DNA of 64,000 bases from Comamonas resistens (GCF_030064165.1 NZ_CP125947.1:3410001-3474000), one strand, 5' to 3'; positions 41,132-52,340 are shown, counted from the stretch's first letter. Notes: generated by a model not told the origin, from the sequence alone. Numbers and translations: made by a program.

Positions 41132-41956
41132 TCAGCGGTGCTGCGCAATCCAGCCCTGATAGGCCGGGTGCTCCGCCAGCGTACGGAAGCAAAAACCTTT
41201 ATCCAGCAAACCCAGAATCAGTGGTTCCAGCACCGCCGGCGCCCATGGATCCTGGCGCGACCAGATGCCCAGATGAGCCAGCAAAATATCGCCGCTGCGG
41301 ATGTTCTTGAGCGCCTGATTGAGCAGGCGCTCGTTGGGATATTTGTCGCTGGGCAGCTCATCGCCCAGAAAACCTGCCGCAGCCCAGCCCACATGCTGAT
41401 AACCGCCCTGCTGGGCCGCACCGATCAGCGCCGCAGAGGTCTTTCCCCCGGGTGCGCGGTATAGCGGCAAGGGCTTGTGGCCTGTGATCTGCTGCAGGCG
41501 GCGCGCCGAGCGAGCAATCTCCTCGCGATACTCATCTGCAGACACGACAAAACTCTGCCCGGCACGCGGCCCGGCCGATGGCCTGACCTTGAAGTGCGTG
41601 ACCTGGCCCGTAGCCTTGTCGCGGATATCGGCCTGCCAGTACATATGGTCGTAGGTATGGGAAGCCAGTTGGTGCCCCTCGTCGGCACGGGCCTTCCACC
41701 ATGGGGCCCAGAAGTCGGCAAGGCTGCTGCCTCCTTCCTTGGTAGCCTCATTGGCCGCAAAGAAAGTCACGGGCACCTTGTGCTTTTGCAGAGTTTGAGC
41801 CACCCACTGGGCAATACCCATATGCCCTGTATCAAAAGTCAGGTAAACCGGCTTGGAACAAGCGCCAGCAGCTATGTTTTTTGAATTTTCCGCTGCTGCG
41901 GCTAGGCCTGGAGCAGCAATAGCCGCCCCTGTCAGCATGAATTGACGTCTTAGCAT
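41132..41956 (-). CDS. Polysaccharide deacetylase family protein (NodB fold), exported
   Basis: A 274-residue protein with a signal peptide resembling a Tat type (MLRRQFMLTGAAIAAPGLAA). The NodB domain shows motif 1 TFDTGH with the catalytic base and metal Asp region (here TFDTGH rather than TFDDG, so the second Asp is replaced by Thr-Gly), motif 2 HQLASHTYDH, motif 3 YRAPGGK, and GDILLAH near the C-terminus. The altered motif 1 suggests changed activity or substrate. A short dispersed-repeat-like sequence (about 41860-41885) falls within the region after the signal peptide. Probably periplasmic, acting on peptidoglycan or an exopolysaccharide; the substrate is unknown. Confidence 0.78.
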   Translation of the reverse strand: MLRRQFMLTGAAIAAPGLAAAAENSKNIAAGACSKPVYLTFDTGHMGIAQWVAQTLQKHKVPVTFFAANEATKEGGSSLADFWAPWWKARADEGHQLASHTYDHMYWQADIRDKATGQVTHFKVRPSAGPRAGQSFVVSADEYREEIARSARRLQQITGHKPLPLYRAPGGKTSAALIGAAQQGGYQHVGWAAAGFLGDELPSDKYPNERLLNQALKNIRSGDILLAHLGIWSRQDPWAPAVLEPLILGLLDKGFCFRTLAEHPAYQGWIAQHR

Positions 41957-42032
41957 CCACCCTCCTTGAGGTGGTCAATACCGCATGAAAGACTCCGGCC
42001 CGCAGACTTGGTTCCGCGAGCCGGCATGACAC

Positions 42033-43193
42033 TCAGCGCGCCGCGTGGGCCAGTGTCCAGACGCCGTGCGGCGACTTGCCCACATTGACCTGGTTGATGA
42101 CTTTTTTCTCCACGGTGTCGATCACCGAGAGTTTGCGCGCCCAGCGCGAGCTGACCAGGATGTAGCGGCCGTCGGCAGACACATCCATACAATCCGGGCC
42201 ACCGGGCGCAGGGTAATTGGCCACGACTTGGTTGGTCACCATATCGATCTTGCTGATGGTGTTGGCCACGCGGTTGCTCACATACAAATGGCGACCGTCA
42301 CCTGCGGCGCGGAAAGCGTGGGCGCCAGCCGCCGTCTTGATGATGCCAGTGCTGCGTGGCTCGGGGCCCGTCAGGTCAAACACCTCGACACCTTCACCGC
42401 CTGTCAGGCCGATGAACAGCTTTTTACCATCCGGGCTGCCATAAAGATCGGCCGGCATGGGGCCGGTAGGCACGCGGGACTTGATGGTCTGGGTGGCGAT
42501 ATCGATGGCCACCAGCGCATCGCTGTCCTGCATGGTCGAGTACAGCGTCTTGCTGCCTTCGTCGATGAACAGATGGCTGGGAGTCTTGCCGGTGGAGACA
42601 CGCTTGACCAGCGTTGGCGTCTGCGTGGCTGCATCCCAGCGGTAGAAATCGATGTGGTTCAGGCGGTTGGCCGCCGTGATGAACCACTTCATATCGGGCG
42701 AAAAGCGCAGGTGGTAAGGATCGACGATGTCGCGAATCACGCGCTGCACCGCCCCCGTCCTCGGGTCGATCAGCGTCAGCGAGTCGCCGAGCGCGTTGGC
42801 CACGATCAGCGACTTTTCGTCAGGCGTCAGGTACAGGTGGTGCGGCTCTTTGCCGGTCGGAATGCGCGACTGTTCCTTCCAGGTCTGCGGATCGATCACG
42901 CTGATGCTGGCATCTAGGGAATTGAGCACGAACACGGGCGTGGGCCCCTGCACCCTGCTGGCCGCAGCTGCGGGAACCACGCCGCGCGCGCCCGGCACCG
43001 AAGCGGGCACCGCAGCCGTACCAGCAGGTGCAGCCACCGTTGCAGCGGCAGGAGCGACCGCAGTCTGCTGAGGCCCAGCAGCCGTTGCCGGCCTGAACCC
43101 AGGTAATGCCGATGCCCCAAACCATGCGACCAAGCCGCCACCTACCAACAAAGCCACAGCAGCGCCAGTGCGCCCAACGGTAAGACGTCCCAC
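42033..43193 (-). CDS. YncE-type beta-propeller protein, exported or membrane-anchored
   Basis: A 386-residue protein if started at GTG 43193, which has GAGAAGG eight bases upstream; the frame is open to 43304 but without good starts. An N-terminal hydrophobic segment (GAAVALLVGGGLVAWFGASA) serves as signal or anchor. It is followed by an Ala/Pro/Val-rich linker (about 38-80) and then a seven-bladed propeller of about 40-residue repeats: FVLNSLDASISVIDPQTWKE, IVANALGDSLTLIDPRTGAV, LYSTMQDSDALVAIDIATQT and so on to YILVSSRWARKLSVIDTVEK. Such YVTN repeats occur in periplasmic proteins of unclear role. Same strand as the deacetylase, 76 bp upstream. Confidence 0.75.
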   Translation of the reverse strand: MGRLTVGRTGAAVALLVGGGLVAWFGASALPGFRPATAAGPQQTAVAPAAATVAAPAGTAAVPASVPGARGVVPAAAASRVQGPTPVFVLNSLDASISVIDPQTWKEQSRIPTGKEPHHLYLTPDEKSLIVANALGDSLTLIDPRTGAVQRVIRDIVDPYHLRFSPDMKWFITAANRLNHIDFYRWDAATQTPTLVKRVSTGKTPSHLFIDEGSKTLYSTMQDSDALVAIDIATQTIKSRVPTGPMPADLYGSPDGKKLFIGLTGGEGVEVFDLTGPEPRSTGIIKTAAGAHAFRAAGDGRHLYVSNRVANTISKIDMVTNQVVANYPAPGGPDCMDVSADGRYILVSSRWARKLSVIDTVEKKVINQVNVGKSPHGVWTLAHAAR

Positions 43194-43511
43194 AACCACC
43201 ACCTTCTCAGAATCCACGCAGTGTAGCTGCGCCCATGCAGCCACACCATCATCAGCCCAATTCAACGCGGGGCTTAGCACGTACCGGCTCTCGATGCCGT
43301 TCAAGCAGATGTTTCGCCATTCATCAGCATCAAAAACAGGAGCAGCTAGCGCTGAATTCTCCTATGTTTCAACGCAAAACAACTGCAAAATCGTTGTAAC
43401 AATGCCGCAGGGTGCTCATGAAATGATGAATATCAATCAGAAGACTTGATGTTGTACAAAAAAGGAGCCCTCTGAGGGGCTCCTTTTCTGGATGCAGTCA
43501 AAGCGCCAGGC
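43194..43511. other. Intergenic region with a terminator and a short dispersed repeat
   Basis: No convincing gene in these 318 bp. It contains a copy of the short repeat core (AGCAGCTAGCGCT, 43341-43353) and AT-rich sequence around 43370-43440 that probably supplies the promoter of the beta-propeller gene on the minus strand. The terminator of the phosphoribosyltransferase/purA group lies at 43458-43487. Confidence 0.55.
43458..43487 (-). terminator. Rho-independent terminator downstream of the phosphoribosyltransferase gene
   Basis: On the minus strand AAAAGGAGCC, CCTCAGAGGG, GGCTCCTTTTTT: a long stem with a T tract, 25 bp beyond the stop codon at 43512. It ends the minus-strand purine block. 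Confidence 0.88.
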
Positions 43512-44036
43512 TCAGACCTTCCACTTCTCCACAAGCTTTTCGGGGCGCTGTGTGTCATAGCCTTCGAAAGGCTGGTGGATCCAGGGGTTGGTAGGCAGAT
43601 AGTCCACCGAGTAGTCCGCCTCGAAGGTCGAGATACCCTTGGTCCAGATCACGGCGCTGCGCAGCTCGGTGATGGGCTGGTAGTTGGTCTTGAGCATGGC
43701 GATCACGGCCTTGAGCGTGGCACCGGAGTCCGCCAGATCGTCGACCAGCAGCACGCGACCGGCGATCTCGCCCTTGGGAGTCGCGATGAAGCGGCCGATG
43801 TCCAGGTGACCCTGCACCGTGCCGGCTTCGGCGCGGTAGGAGCTGGTGGACATGATGGCCAGCGGCTTGTCAAAGATACGGCTCAGAATGTCACCGGGAC
43901 GCAGGCCGCCACGGGCCAGGCACAGAATGGTGTCAAATTCCCAGCCGGACTGGTGGATCTTGATGGCGAGCTTTTCGATGAGACCGTGGTACTCGTCGTA
44001 GCTCACATACAGGTGCTTACCGTCTTCCGTCAGCAT
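43512..44036 (-). CDS. Purine-type phosphoribosyltransferase
   Basis: A 174-residue type I phosphoribosyltransferase. The PRPP loop is VLLVDDLADSGATLKAV (about 94-110), with the earlier loop CLARGGLRPGDIL (about 39-51) and a C-terminal WIHQPFEG. This resembles the xanthine-guanine/hypoxanthine salvage enzymes, which remake nucleotides from bases and PRPP. It follows purA by 36 bp on the same strand and would complement de novo AMP synthesis. Substrate preference (hypoxanthine, guanine or xanthine) cannot be fixed from the sequence, so no symbol is given. Confidence 0.85.
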   Translation of the reverse strand: MLTEDGKHLYVSYDEYHGLIEKLAIKIHQSGWEFDTILCLARGGLRPGDILSRIFDKPLAIMSTSSYRAEAGTVQGHLDIGRFIATPKGEIAGRVLLVDDLADSGATLKAVIAMLKTNYQPITELRSAVIWTKGISTFEADYSVDYLPTNPWIHQPFEGYDTQRPEKLVEKWKV

Positions 44037-44072
44037 GGTAGGTCCTATGGTTTGATATGTTCAGTGCCGCAA

Positions 44073-45470
<1,398 letters not shown>

Positions 45471-45483
45471 TTAGTCAAAAGCC

Positions 45484-46632
45484 TTAAATGGCTTGCACGA
45501 CCCATTGCCCGCCAACATTGGCAAGCTCACGGTCGCAGTGAAACTCGTCCACTTCACTCTCGTGCCCCGGCAGCACGCAGACCACCGTTTCGCCCTGCTG
45601 GCGCAATGCGGCAATAGCAGCAGCCACTTGCACGTCATCACCCCAGGGAGCGCGAATGGCTGCCTTGAGCGGACGCTCGGGCACAACAGCCACCAGTTGT
45701 TTGATATCGAGACTGAAGCCGGCCGCCGGACGATTGCGCCCGAACACTGCACCGACTTCGTCATAGCGGCCGCCACGCACCAGAGCATCGCTGCCGCCGG
45801 GTACATAGATCGCAAAGCGCGTACCGCTGTAGTAAGAATAGCCGCGCAGATCGGCCAGGTCGAAGCTGACCTTGACGCCGTCCAGACGCTGTACCAGCCA
45901 ACGCAAATGCGATAGCACATCGCGCACGCCAGCTATGCCTTCCAGCTGTATTTCAGCCTTGTCCAGCACTTCCATTCCGCCGTACAGCTGCAGCAGTGCC
46001 ATCAGGCCTGCGCGCGATGCAGGAGGGAAGTTGTGGGTCAGCTCGGCCAGCTCGGTGGCGTTCTTGGCAGCAAGTGCGGCATGGACGCCACGCAGCACCT
46101 GCTCATCGACCATCACGCCTGCCAGCAGATTGCGCACGATGCGGACATCGGCCAGATCCACGATGATGTCCTTGACACCTGCACCCTTGAGGCAGTCCAG
46201 AGCCAGATGCAAGGCTTCGAGATCGGCTTCCAGGCCATCGTGACCATAGATTTCAGCGCCGAACTGGAAAGGCTCACGCGTGGCACGTGGGCGATCGGGG
46301 CGTGCATGGACGACGGGGCCGCAATAGCACAGACGGGTCACGCCGCTGCGATTGAGCAAGTGTGCGTCGATACGAGCGACCTGCTGCGTCATGTCTGCAC
46401 GCAAGCCCATGGTGCGACCGGAGAGCTGATCGATCAGCTTGCTCGTTTGCAGGGCCAGCGCCTCACCCGTGCCGGTGAGCAGAGACTCCAGATACTCGAG
46501 CATGGGAGGCATGACGAGCTCATAGCCATAGCTGCGCGCAGTATCGAGCAGTCCTCGACGCAATTCTTCGATGTGCCGAGCCTCGGAAGGCAAAACATCG
46601 GCAATGTGATCCGGCAGGACCCAAGCAGACAT
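45484..46632 (-). CDS. hisZ: ATP phosphoribosyltransferase regulatory subunit HisZ
   Basis: A 382-residue HisRS-like protein without a tRNA-binding domain. It pairs with short-form HisG to form the first enzyme of histidine synthesis. It shows the class II synthetase-like opening [20 protein letters not shown], motif 2-like [20 protein letters not shown] and [20 protein letters not shown], and the region [20 protein letters not shown]. Genuine HisRS (hisS) is encoded separately at 54460-55764. hisG is not in this window. Located in the standard place between the DUF2065 gene and purA. Confidence 0.93.
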   Translation of the reverse strand: MSAWVLPDHIADVLPSEARHIEELRRGLLDTARSYGYELVMPPMLEYLESLLTGTGEALALQTSKLIDQLSGRTMGLRADMTQQVARIDAHLLNRSGVTRLCYCGPVVHARPDRPRATREPFQFGAEIYGHDGLEADLEALHLALDCLKGAGVKDIIVDLADVRIVRNLLAGVMVDEQVLRGVHAALAAKNATELAELTHNFPPASRAGLMALLQLYGGMEVLDKAEIQLEGIAGVRDVLSHLRWLVQRLDGVKVSFDLADLRGYSYYSGTRFAIYVPGGSDALVRGGRYDEVGAVFGRNRPAAGFSLDIKQLVAVVPERPLKAAIRAPWGDDVQVAAAIAALRQQGETVVCVLPGHESEVDEFHCDRELANVGGQWVVQAI

Positions 46633-46725
46633 GGAGAAAGAGGGAGGCTGTTAAAAATGTGATTCTACCGACTTTGCCAGCCCCGCCCAATTTGGCTGAT
46701 AAGGCCTAACCGTTATCGGCGGTAT

Positions 46726-46914
46726 TCACAGCCAGATCAGCACAAGCAATCCAGCTGCGATACACAGCAGCCCACAAAAGCGCAGCTGCCCTTCGCGCAG
46801 TTGCAGCAGCTGGGCAAACATCTGCTTCCACAGCCTTGGCGCGAACAAGGGCAGCAGCCCCTCAAGAATCAAAAGCAGCGCAAATGCCAGCGCCAATGAT
46901 TGCATCCAGTCCAT
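46726..46914 (-). CDS. DUF2065 small membrane protein
   Basis: From ATG 46914 it has 62 residues, starting MDWMQSLALAFALLLILEGL. There are two hydrophobic helices (about 5-25 and 42-62) around a short loop with PRLWKQMFAQLLQLREGQLR, and the C-terminus is FCGLLCIAAGLLVLIWL. This is the DUF2065 family, found almost always between hflC and hisZ/purA in proteobacteria; the function is unknown. The frame is open to 46968, but that extension overlaps the terminator hairpin at 46943-46976. Confidence 0.85.
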   Translation of the reverse strand: MDWMQSLALAFALLLILEGLLPLFAPRLWKQMFAQLLQLREGQLRFCGLLCIAAGLLVLIWL

Positions 46915-46942
46915 TCCCAACCCGCTCCTCAAGCAATCCCAA

Positions 46943-46976
46943 AATGAACAATGGCCCTTGAGGGCCATTGTTCATT
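46943..46976 (-). terminator. Long hairpin between hflC and the DUF2065 gene
   Basis: AATGAACAATGGCCCT pairs with AGGGCCATTGTTCATT, a 16-bp perfect stem with a two-base loop (in practice a smaller stem with a four-base loop). On the minus strand it is followed by TTGGG, a poor T tract. It probably terminates or attenuates the hfq-hflX-hflK-hflC transcript before DUF2065-hisZ-purA. Confidence 0.7.
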
Positions 46977-46990
46977 CTTGCATCAGCACA

Positions 46991-47881
46991 TTACTTGGCG
47001 GCCGAGCCGCCGCTGCGATAGGCCTTGAAGAATTCGCTTTGCGAGGGATCAAGCACCAGCACATCGCTCTTCTTGGAGAAGCTCTCCTTGTAGGCATCAA
47101 GGCTGCGGTAGAACTGCGCAAACTGCGGATCCTTGCCGAAGGCGTCGGCATAAACGCGAGCTGCCTCGGCATCGCCCTCACCCTTGATCTTCTGGGCATC
47201 ACGGTAGGCATTGGCAATGGTGATATCGCGCTGACGATCTGCTTCGGCACGAATCTTTTCACCTTCGGCCGCACCGGTGGAACGCAGCTCATTGGCCACA
47301 CGCTTGCGCTCGGCTTCCATACGGCGATAAACGGACTCGGTGATGGTCTCGGCATAGTCCACGCGGGTAATGCGCACATCCACGATATCCACGCCCCAGG
47401 GCTTGGCACCGCGCACGGTCTCCAGCACCTCGCGCTTGACGTCGGCCATCAGCGTTTCGCGCTTGGAGGACAGCAGCTCGCGCACGGTACGGCGGTTGAT
47501 CTCCTCCTGGAAGGCATTGCGCACCACACGGTTGAGCTGCATGGCGCCAGCGGACTCATCCAGGCCCACGTTACGGATGTATTCCGAGGGCTCGGAGATG
47601 CGCCAGCGCACATACCAGTCGATCACCACGCGCTGCTTTTCAGCCGTCAACATGGGCTCGGTGTCGGTGCTGTCCAGCGTCAGCAGACGCTTGTCGATGT
47701 AGCGCACGTTCTGGAATGGCGGCGGCAGCTTGAAGTTCAGACCAGGCTCGGTAATCACCTCCTTGATCTGACCCAGCGCATAGACCACGCCAAACTGACG
47801 CTGATCGACCACGAACAGCGTGGAGCTCAGCAAGGCCAGCACCACAAGAATGCTGGTGACAAAAAATCCGATTCGATTCAC
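46991..47881 (-). CDS. hflC: Protease modulator HflC
   Basis: A 296-residue inner-membrane protein that forms the HflKC cage around the FtsH protease. One N-terminal membrane helix (IGFFVTSILVVLALLSSTLF, about 3-22) precedes the SPFH/band-7 domain. This includes VVDQRQFGVVYALGQIKEVI, IDWYVRWRISEPSEYIRNVG and WGVDIVDVRITRVDYAETIT, followed by a long coiled-coil (AEGEKIRAEADRQRDITIAN). It begins 11 bp after hflK, as is usual. Confidence 0.94.
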   Translation of the reverse strand: MNRIGFFVTSILVVLALLSSTLFVVDQRQFGVVYALGQIKEVITEPGLNFKLPPPFQNVRYIDKRLLTLDSTDTEPMLTAEKQRVVIDWYVRWRISEPSEYIRNVGLDESAGAMQLNRVVRNAFQEEINRRTVRELLSSKRETLMADVKREVLETVRGAKPWGVDIVDVRITRVDYAETITESVYRRMEAERKRVANELRSTGAAEGEKIRAEADRQRDITIANAYRDAQKIKGEGDAEAARVYADAFGKDPQFAQFYRSLDAYKESFSKKSDVLVLDPSQSEFFKAYRSGGSAAK

Positions 47882-47892
47882 AGCATGCTCTC

Positions 47893-49290
47893 CTAGCGGG
47901 CGTCACGATCGCGGCTACGTGCATCGCGGCTGCGTGCATCACCGGAAGGATTGGGCACCACGCGCGTGGTGGCTGGGGCCGTCGATGATGCAGCAGGCGC
48001 GGCAGCATCACCCGATGCGGTCGCTGCAGCTGCACCATTGATGCCGCTCATGATCTTGTCCAGCGGCAAATACAGCAAGTTGGAGCCCTGACGCGACTCG
48101 ACCAGCACTTTGGTCACGTTGCTGTAGATCTGCTGCATGCTTTCCAGATACAGACGATCACGCGTGACTTGCGGCGCCTTCTGGTACTCGGCGTACAGCG
48201 AACTGAAGCGTCCGGCATCACCCTGAGCCTGCGCTACGATCTTCGACTTGTAGGCCTGGGCTTCTTCGCTCAAGCGGGCTGCCGTACCTGTGGCGCGGGG
48301 CACCACATCGTTGGCATAGGCCTGGGCTTCGTTCTTGGCGCGCTCGCGCTCCTGACCGGCCTTGAGCACATCATCAAAGGCTGCCTGCACCTGTTCGGGC
48401 GGACGCACGCCGCCTTGCTGCATATTGATGCCGACGACTTCGACCCCAACCTTGTAGCGATCCAGAATGGACTGCATCAGGTCACGCACGCGGGGCGCAA
48501 TCTGGTCGCGCTCTTCAGCCAGCGCCGTATCCATCTTCATCTTGCCGACCACTTCGCGCACAGCAGATTCAGCCACCTGAATCACGGCTTCGGAAGGACT
48601 GCGGCTTTCAAACAGCCAGGCACGCGCATCGCTCAGGCGGTACTGCACGGCAAACTTGATCTCGACGATGTTCTCGTCTTCGGTCAGCATGGCCGATTCG
48701 CGCAGACCCGTGCTGCGCACGATGTTGTCGCTGCCCACATCGGCAGAGCGGATCTGCGAGACATAGACCAGCTCATGCTTTTGCACAGGATAAGGCAGAC
48801 GCCAGTTGAAGCCAGCGCCCACCGTGCTCTTGTACTTGCCGAACTGCGTGATGACGGCCTGCTGACCTTCCTGCACGATAAAAAAGCCGGTTCCCAGCCA
48901 CACCAGCACAGCCACGCCAGCGATCAGGAAAATGCCTTTGCCCGCATTGAAGGGCTCGCCAGGTTGCCCGCCACCATTGCGGCCAGGAGGCAGTCCACGG
49001 CCGTTGCCGGGCTTGCCGCCAAACAGATTGGAGAGCTTGCGCGAAAAGTCCCTGTAGATCTCATCCAGATCGGGCGGCTGGCCTTGCTGGGAGGAAGGAC
49101 GGGGACGAGGAGGCTGTTCGGGCGCGGGCGATTGCGAAGGCCTGTCATTGTCCGAGGGCGAATTGCTGGACTGCGAGGCATCTTCGTTGTTGTTGTCGCC
49201 ACGACCCCAGCGCGGATCGTTCAAGTTGAACATCCCGCGAATGCGTTGCGGTAGCACCGCCAAGCGATGAACGCGTTGTGAAAAATTCAT
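47893..49290 (-). CDS. hflK: Protease modulator HflK
   Basis: Partner of HflC in the FtsH-regulating complex. 465 residues if started at ATG 49290; ATG 49233 (MFNLNDPRWGRGDNNNED) also fits the family. The N-terminal 90 residues are Pro/Gln/Ser/Asn-rich and followed by a Gly-rich stretch (PGNGRGLPPGRNGGGQPGEP). One membrane helix (GIFLIAGVAVLVWLGTGFFI) and the SPFH domain with FNWRLPYPVQKHELVYVSQI come next, then a coiled-coil. A Ala/Thr/Pro-rich tail ends in repeated RSRDAR units (GDARSRDARSRDRDAR), an unusual charged terminus. Confidence 0.93.
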   Translation of the reverse strand: MNFSQRVHRLAVLPQRIRGMFNLNDPRWGRGDNNNEDASQSSNSPSDNDRPSQSPAPEQPPRPRPSSQQGQPPDLDEIYRDFSRKLSNLFGGKPGNGRGLPPGRNGGGQPGEPFNAGKGIFLIAGVAVLVWLGTGFFIVQEGQQAVITQFGKYKSTVGAGFNWRLPYPVQKHELVYVSQIRSADVGSDNIVRSTGLRESAMLTEDENIVEIKFAVQYRLSDARAWLFESRSPSEAVIQVAESAVREVVGKMKMDTALAEERDQIAPRVRDLMQSILDRYKVGVEVVGINMQQGGVRPPEQVQAAFDDVLKAGQERERAKNEAQAYANDVVPRATGTAARLSEEAQAYKSKIVAQAQGDAGRFSSLYAEYQKAPQVTRDRLYLESMQQIYSNVTKVLVESRQGSNLLYLPLDKIMSGINGAAAATASGDAAAPAASSTAPATTRVVPNPSGDARSRDARSRDRDAR

Positions 49291-49361
49291 GCGAGAAGTC
49301 TCTGTGTTTTCAAAAAGACATGAACCATGGCAGGCATTGTGCCCAATAGGGGCACAATTCC

Positions 49362-50564
49362 CTAGTATTGCGCCTCGTCATCAGGGGACATCCAGTACGA
49401 GTCGTCCGCCCCCTGCTGCTCTTCACGCTCAGCCTCCTGACGCACCTGCAAAACCCGGTCTGCGAGCAACTGCCGCAACTGAGCCAGCCCCTGCCCAGAG
49501 CGGGCACTGACAAACACGCGCTGCACCGGATCGCCATCGAGCTCGTACATATCCTGCAAGTCCGCAGGTTGACGTTCGGGCTCTATGGCATCCAGCTTGT
49601 TGAAGACCAGAATCTGAGGCACATCGTCAGCCCCGATTTCCGCCAGAACTTTCTGAACTTGTTGTATTTGTTCCGGGAAACCTGGGTTGGACGCATCCAC
49701 GACATGCAGCAGCAGATCGGCATCGATGGCTTCCTGCAACGTGGCCTGGAAGGCATCGACCAGACCGTGCGGCAAGTCGCGGATAAAGCCCACGGTATCG
49801 GACAGGGAGACCGACTCTTCGGCCTCTGCCAGATACATCTGCCGAGTGGTTGTATCCAGCGTGGCAAACAGCTGGTCGGCCGCGTAGGCACGAGCCTTGA
49901 CCATGGCATTGAACAGCGTGGATTTGCCGGCGTTGGTATAGCCAACCAGCGAGATATTGAAAACATCACGACGAGAGCGCTGACGGCGCTGGGTCGAACG
50001 CTGCTTCTTGACCTTCTTCAAACGTTCCTTGGTGCGCTTGATAGCCTCGTCAATCATGCGGCGGTCCAGCTCGATCTGCTTTTCGCCAGGGCCGCCGCGG
50101 CCTCCGATGCCACCGGCCTGACGCTCCAGGTGGCTCCAGCGGCGCACCAGACGCGTGCTGATGTATTGCAGCCTAGCCAGTTCCACCTGCAGCTTGCCTT
50201 CGTGGCTACGCGCACGCTGGGCGAAGATTTCCAGGATCAGCATGGTCCGGTCATTGACCGGCATCTGGATATGGCGCTCCAGATTGCGTTGCTGCGCAGG
50301 GCTCAGGGCTTGGTCGAACCAGACTTCCTTGGCACCATGCATTTGCGCCAGCATGCGGATTTCATCGGCCTTGCCGCTACCCACGAACAGAGCAGGATCA
50401 GGAGCCTTGCGCTTACAGGTCAGACGGGCAACAGGGAGCAAGCCAGCGGTCTGAGCCAGCAGGCCCAGCTCTTCCAGCTCGTCGTCGAAATGGGGAACAC
50501 CAAAATCCACGCCTACCAGCAACACTGGCGCCGACGCGGATCGCTCAAAGGATTCAGAACTCAA
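49362..50564 (-). CDS. hflX: GTPase HflX
   Basis: Ribosome-associated GTPase that rescues stalled or heat-damaged 70S/50S particles. The 400-residue protein has the N-terminal nucleotide-binding domain (VGVDFGVPHFDDELEELGLL ... NPDALFVGSGK-like ALFVGSGKADEI), a linker GGIGGRGGPGEKQIELDRR, and a G domain with G1 GYTNAGKSTLFN, G3 DTVGFI and G4 NKLD. A C-terminal acidic tail ends DDSYWMSPDDEAQY. Lies between hfq and hflK, the classical order. Confidence 0.95.
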   Translation of the reverse strand: MSSESFERSASAPVLLVGVDFGVPHFDDELEELGLLAQTAGLLPVARLTCKRKAPDPALFVGSGKADEIRMLAQMHGAKEVWFDQALSPAQQRNLERHIQMPVNDRTMLILEIFAQRARSHEGKLQVELARLQYISTRLVRRWSHLERQAGGIGGRGGPGEKQIELDRRMIDEAIKRTKERLKKVKKQRSTQRRQRSRRDVFNISLVGYTNAGKSTLFNAMVKARAYAADQLFATLDTTTRQMYLAEAEESVSLSDTVGFIRDLPHGLVDAFQATLQEAIDADLLLHVVDASNPGFPEQIQQVQKVLAEIGADDVPQILVFNKLDAIEPERQPADLQDMYELDGDPVQRVFVSARSGQGLAQLRQLLADRVLQVRQEAEREEQQGADDSYWMSPDDEAQY

Positions 50565-50625
50565 ATACCTGTCCCGTAGGGTGAAAGCCGCGCCGGCATG
50601 GCCGGCGGGCGAGATGGCGCAAAGC

Positions 50626-50880
50626 TTAGGATGCGGCGGCTTCGCCGTCAGCCGCTGCGGCAGCCGAGAAGTTCACGGCGCGGCCGGGAACGATGGTGGA
50701 GATGGCGTGCTTGTAGACCATTTGCGTCACGGTATTGCGCAGCAGCACCACATATTGGTCAAACGACTCGATTTGGCCTTGCAGCTTGATGCCGTTGACC
50801 AGATAGATGGAAACTGGCACATGTTCACGACGCAGGGCGTTCAGGAACGGATCTTGGAGGAGTTGACCTTTATTGCTCAC
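50626..50880 (-). CDS. hfq: RNA chaperone Hfq
   Basis: An 84-residue Sm-like hexameric protein that pairs small RNAs with mRNAs. It has Sm1 ([20 protein letters not shown], then [20 protein letters not shown]) and Sm2 ([12 protein letters not shown]). The C-terminal tail is short, Ala-rich and slightly acidic (ADGEAAAS), typical of betaproteobacteria. It is followed by hflX after 61 bp. As the window's Hfq it may matter for the small RNAs predicted in the CRISPR locus, although CreA-type RNAs act through Cascade. Confidence 0.97.
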   Translation of the reverse strand: MSNKGQLLQDPFLNALRREHVPVSIYLVNGIKLQGQIESFDQYVVLLRNTVTQMVYKHAISTIVPGRAVNFSAAAAADGEAAAS

Positions 50881-50980
50881 GATATTCTCCGTGTTCGAAG
50901 AGTGTTGTTGTAAACCGACACGTTACCACAGCCCTCGGGGTGCTCTCCCCAAAGGGTTTTCCCTGAAGCCGCGATACTGA

Positions 50981-52321
50981 TTAATCCTTGTCGGCGTAAG
51001 GATTATGAGAGGTTTTCAAGTCGATGCGCAATGGCGTGCCCACGAGATTGAATTCCTTGCGGAAGCGACCTTCCAGAAAGCGCTTGTAGGCATCTGTCAC
51101 GTGCTCCAGAGAGTTGCCGTGGATCACGATGATGGGAGGGTTCATGCCGCCCTGGTGGGCATAGCGCATCTTGGGACGATAGGCTCCGACCTTCTTGGGC
51201 GTCTGATACTGCAGCGCTTCCAGCAGAATGCGGGTCAGCACCGGCGTCGGCATCTTGCAGGTCGCAGCGCGATGGGCCTGGATGATGGATTTCCACAGCG
51301 GCTCCAGTCCCTGACGCTTCTGTGCCGAAATGAAATGCAGCGGCGCGAACTTCAGGAAGGACAGGCGTGTCTCGATGGAGCGCTCCAGCATCTGGCGCTG
51401 GTAGTCGTCCACGGCATCCCATTTATTGATGGCCAGCACCACCGAGCGACCGCTTTCCAGGATATAGCCCGCGATATGAGCATCCTGATCGGTCACCCCC
51501 TGCGTGGCGTCGATCAGCAGCAGCACGACGTTGGCGCCTTCGATGGCCTGCAGCGTCTTGACCACGGAGAACTTCTCGATGGCCTCGAACACCTTGCCCT
51601 TGCGACGCAGGCCGGCCGTATCGATGAGCTCGAACTTCTGGCCATTGCGCTCGAAAGGCACGGTGATGGCATCACGCGTGGTGCCTGGCATGTCGAAGGC
51701 CACCAGGCGCTCCTCGCCCAGCCAGGTATTGATCAGCGTGGACTTGCCGGCATTGGGACGACCGGCCACAGCCAGACGCACGGGCTTCTGGTCTTCATCG
51801 CCGAAGACCTCTTCCTCCACCTCAGGCAGATTCAGCAGACCCAAAGCGGCATCGACCACGCTGCGCACGCCCTGACCGTGGGCGGCGGATACGGGCATGA
51901 CTTCGCCCAGACCCAGCTCGTAGAACTCGGACAGCTGCAGGCCGTCCTTCATGCCTTCGGCCTTGTTGGCGATCAGCAAAGTGGGCTTGCCCAGACGACG
52001 CAGGTAATTGCCGATCTCGTGATCCTGGCCCGACAGACCGGCACGCGCATCGAGCACGAACACCACCACATCGGCCTCGGCCACGGCTTGCTGCGTCTGC
52101 TTGGCCATCTCCTTGAAGATGCCACGCGAAGCGTCGGGCTCGAAACCGCCGGTGTCGATGACGATGTACTCATGCTTGCCCTGACGGCCCTGACCGTAAT
52201 GGCGATCCCGCGTCAGACCAGCAAAGTCGGCGACGATCGCATCCCTCGACTTCGTGAGCCGATTGAACAGCGTCGACTTGCCCACATTGGGGCGCCCTAC
52301 CAGGGCAATAACTGGCTTCAT
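50981..52321 (-). CDS. der: Ribosome biogenesis GTPase Der (EngA)
   Basis: Double GTPase needed for 50S subunit assembly. The 446-residue protein has two tandem G domains (G1 boxes [14 protein letters not shown] at about 8-21 and [14 protein letters not shown] near 185) with their own DTGGFE and DTAGLR G3 boxes. A KH-like C-terminal domain ends in [20 protein letters not shown]. Upstream is a 116-bp gap that contains a MITE-like element; hfq follows downstream after 100 bp. Confidence 0.97.
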   Translation of the reverse strand: MKPVIALVGRPNVGKSTLFNRLTKSRDAIVADFAGLTRDRHYGQGRQGKHEYIVIDTGGFEPDASRGIFKEMAKQTQQAVAEADVVVFVLDARAGLSGQDHEIGNYLRRLGKPTLLIANKAEGMKDGLQLSEFYELGLGEVMPVSAAHGQGVRSVVDAALGLLNLPEVEEEVFGDEDQKPVRLAVAGRPNAGKSTLINTWLGEERLVAFDMPGTTRDAITVPFERNGQKFELIDTAGLRRKGKVFEAIEKFSVVKTLQAIEGANVVLLLIDATQGVTDQDAHIAGYILESGRSVVLAINKWDAVDDYQRQMLERSIETRLSFLKFAPLHFISAQKRQGLEPLWKSIIQAHRAATCKMPTPVLTRILLEALQYQTPKKVGAYRPKMRYAHQGGMNPPIIVIHGNSLEHVTDAYKRFLEGRFRKEFNLVGTPLRIDLKTSHNPYADKD

Positions 52322-52340
52322 TCCAAAACAACCTATTAAA

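Noticed and set aside
43168..43449. A 93-residue plus-strand ORF in the gap near 43.3 kb
   Set aside because: No ribosome-binding site and no motif; it overlaps the start of the beta-propeller gene in antisense and a dispersed repeat.
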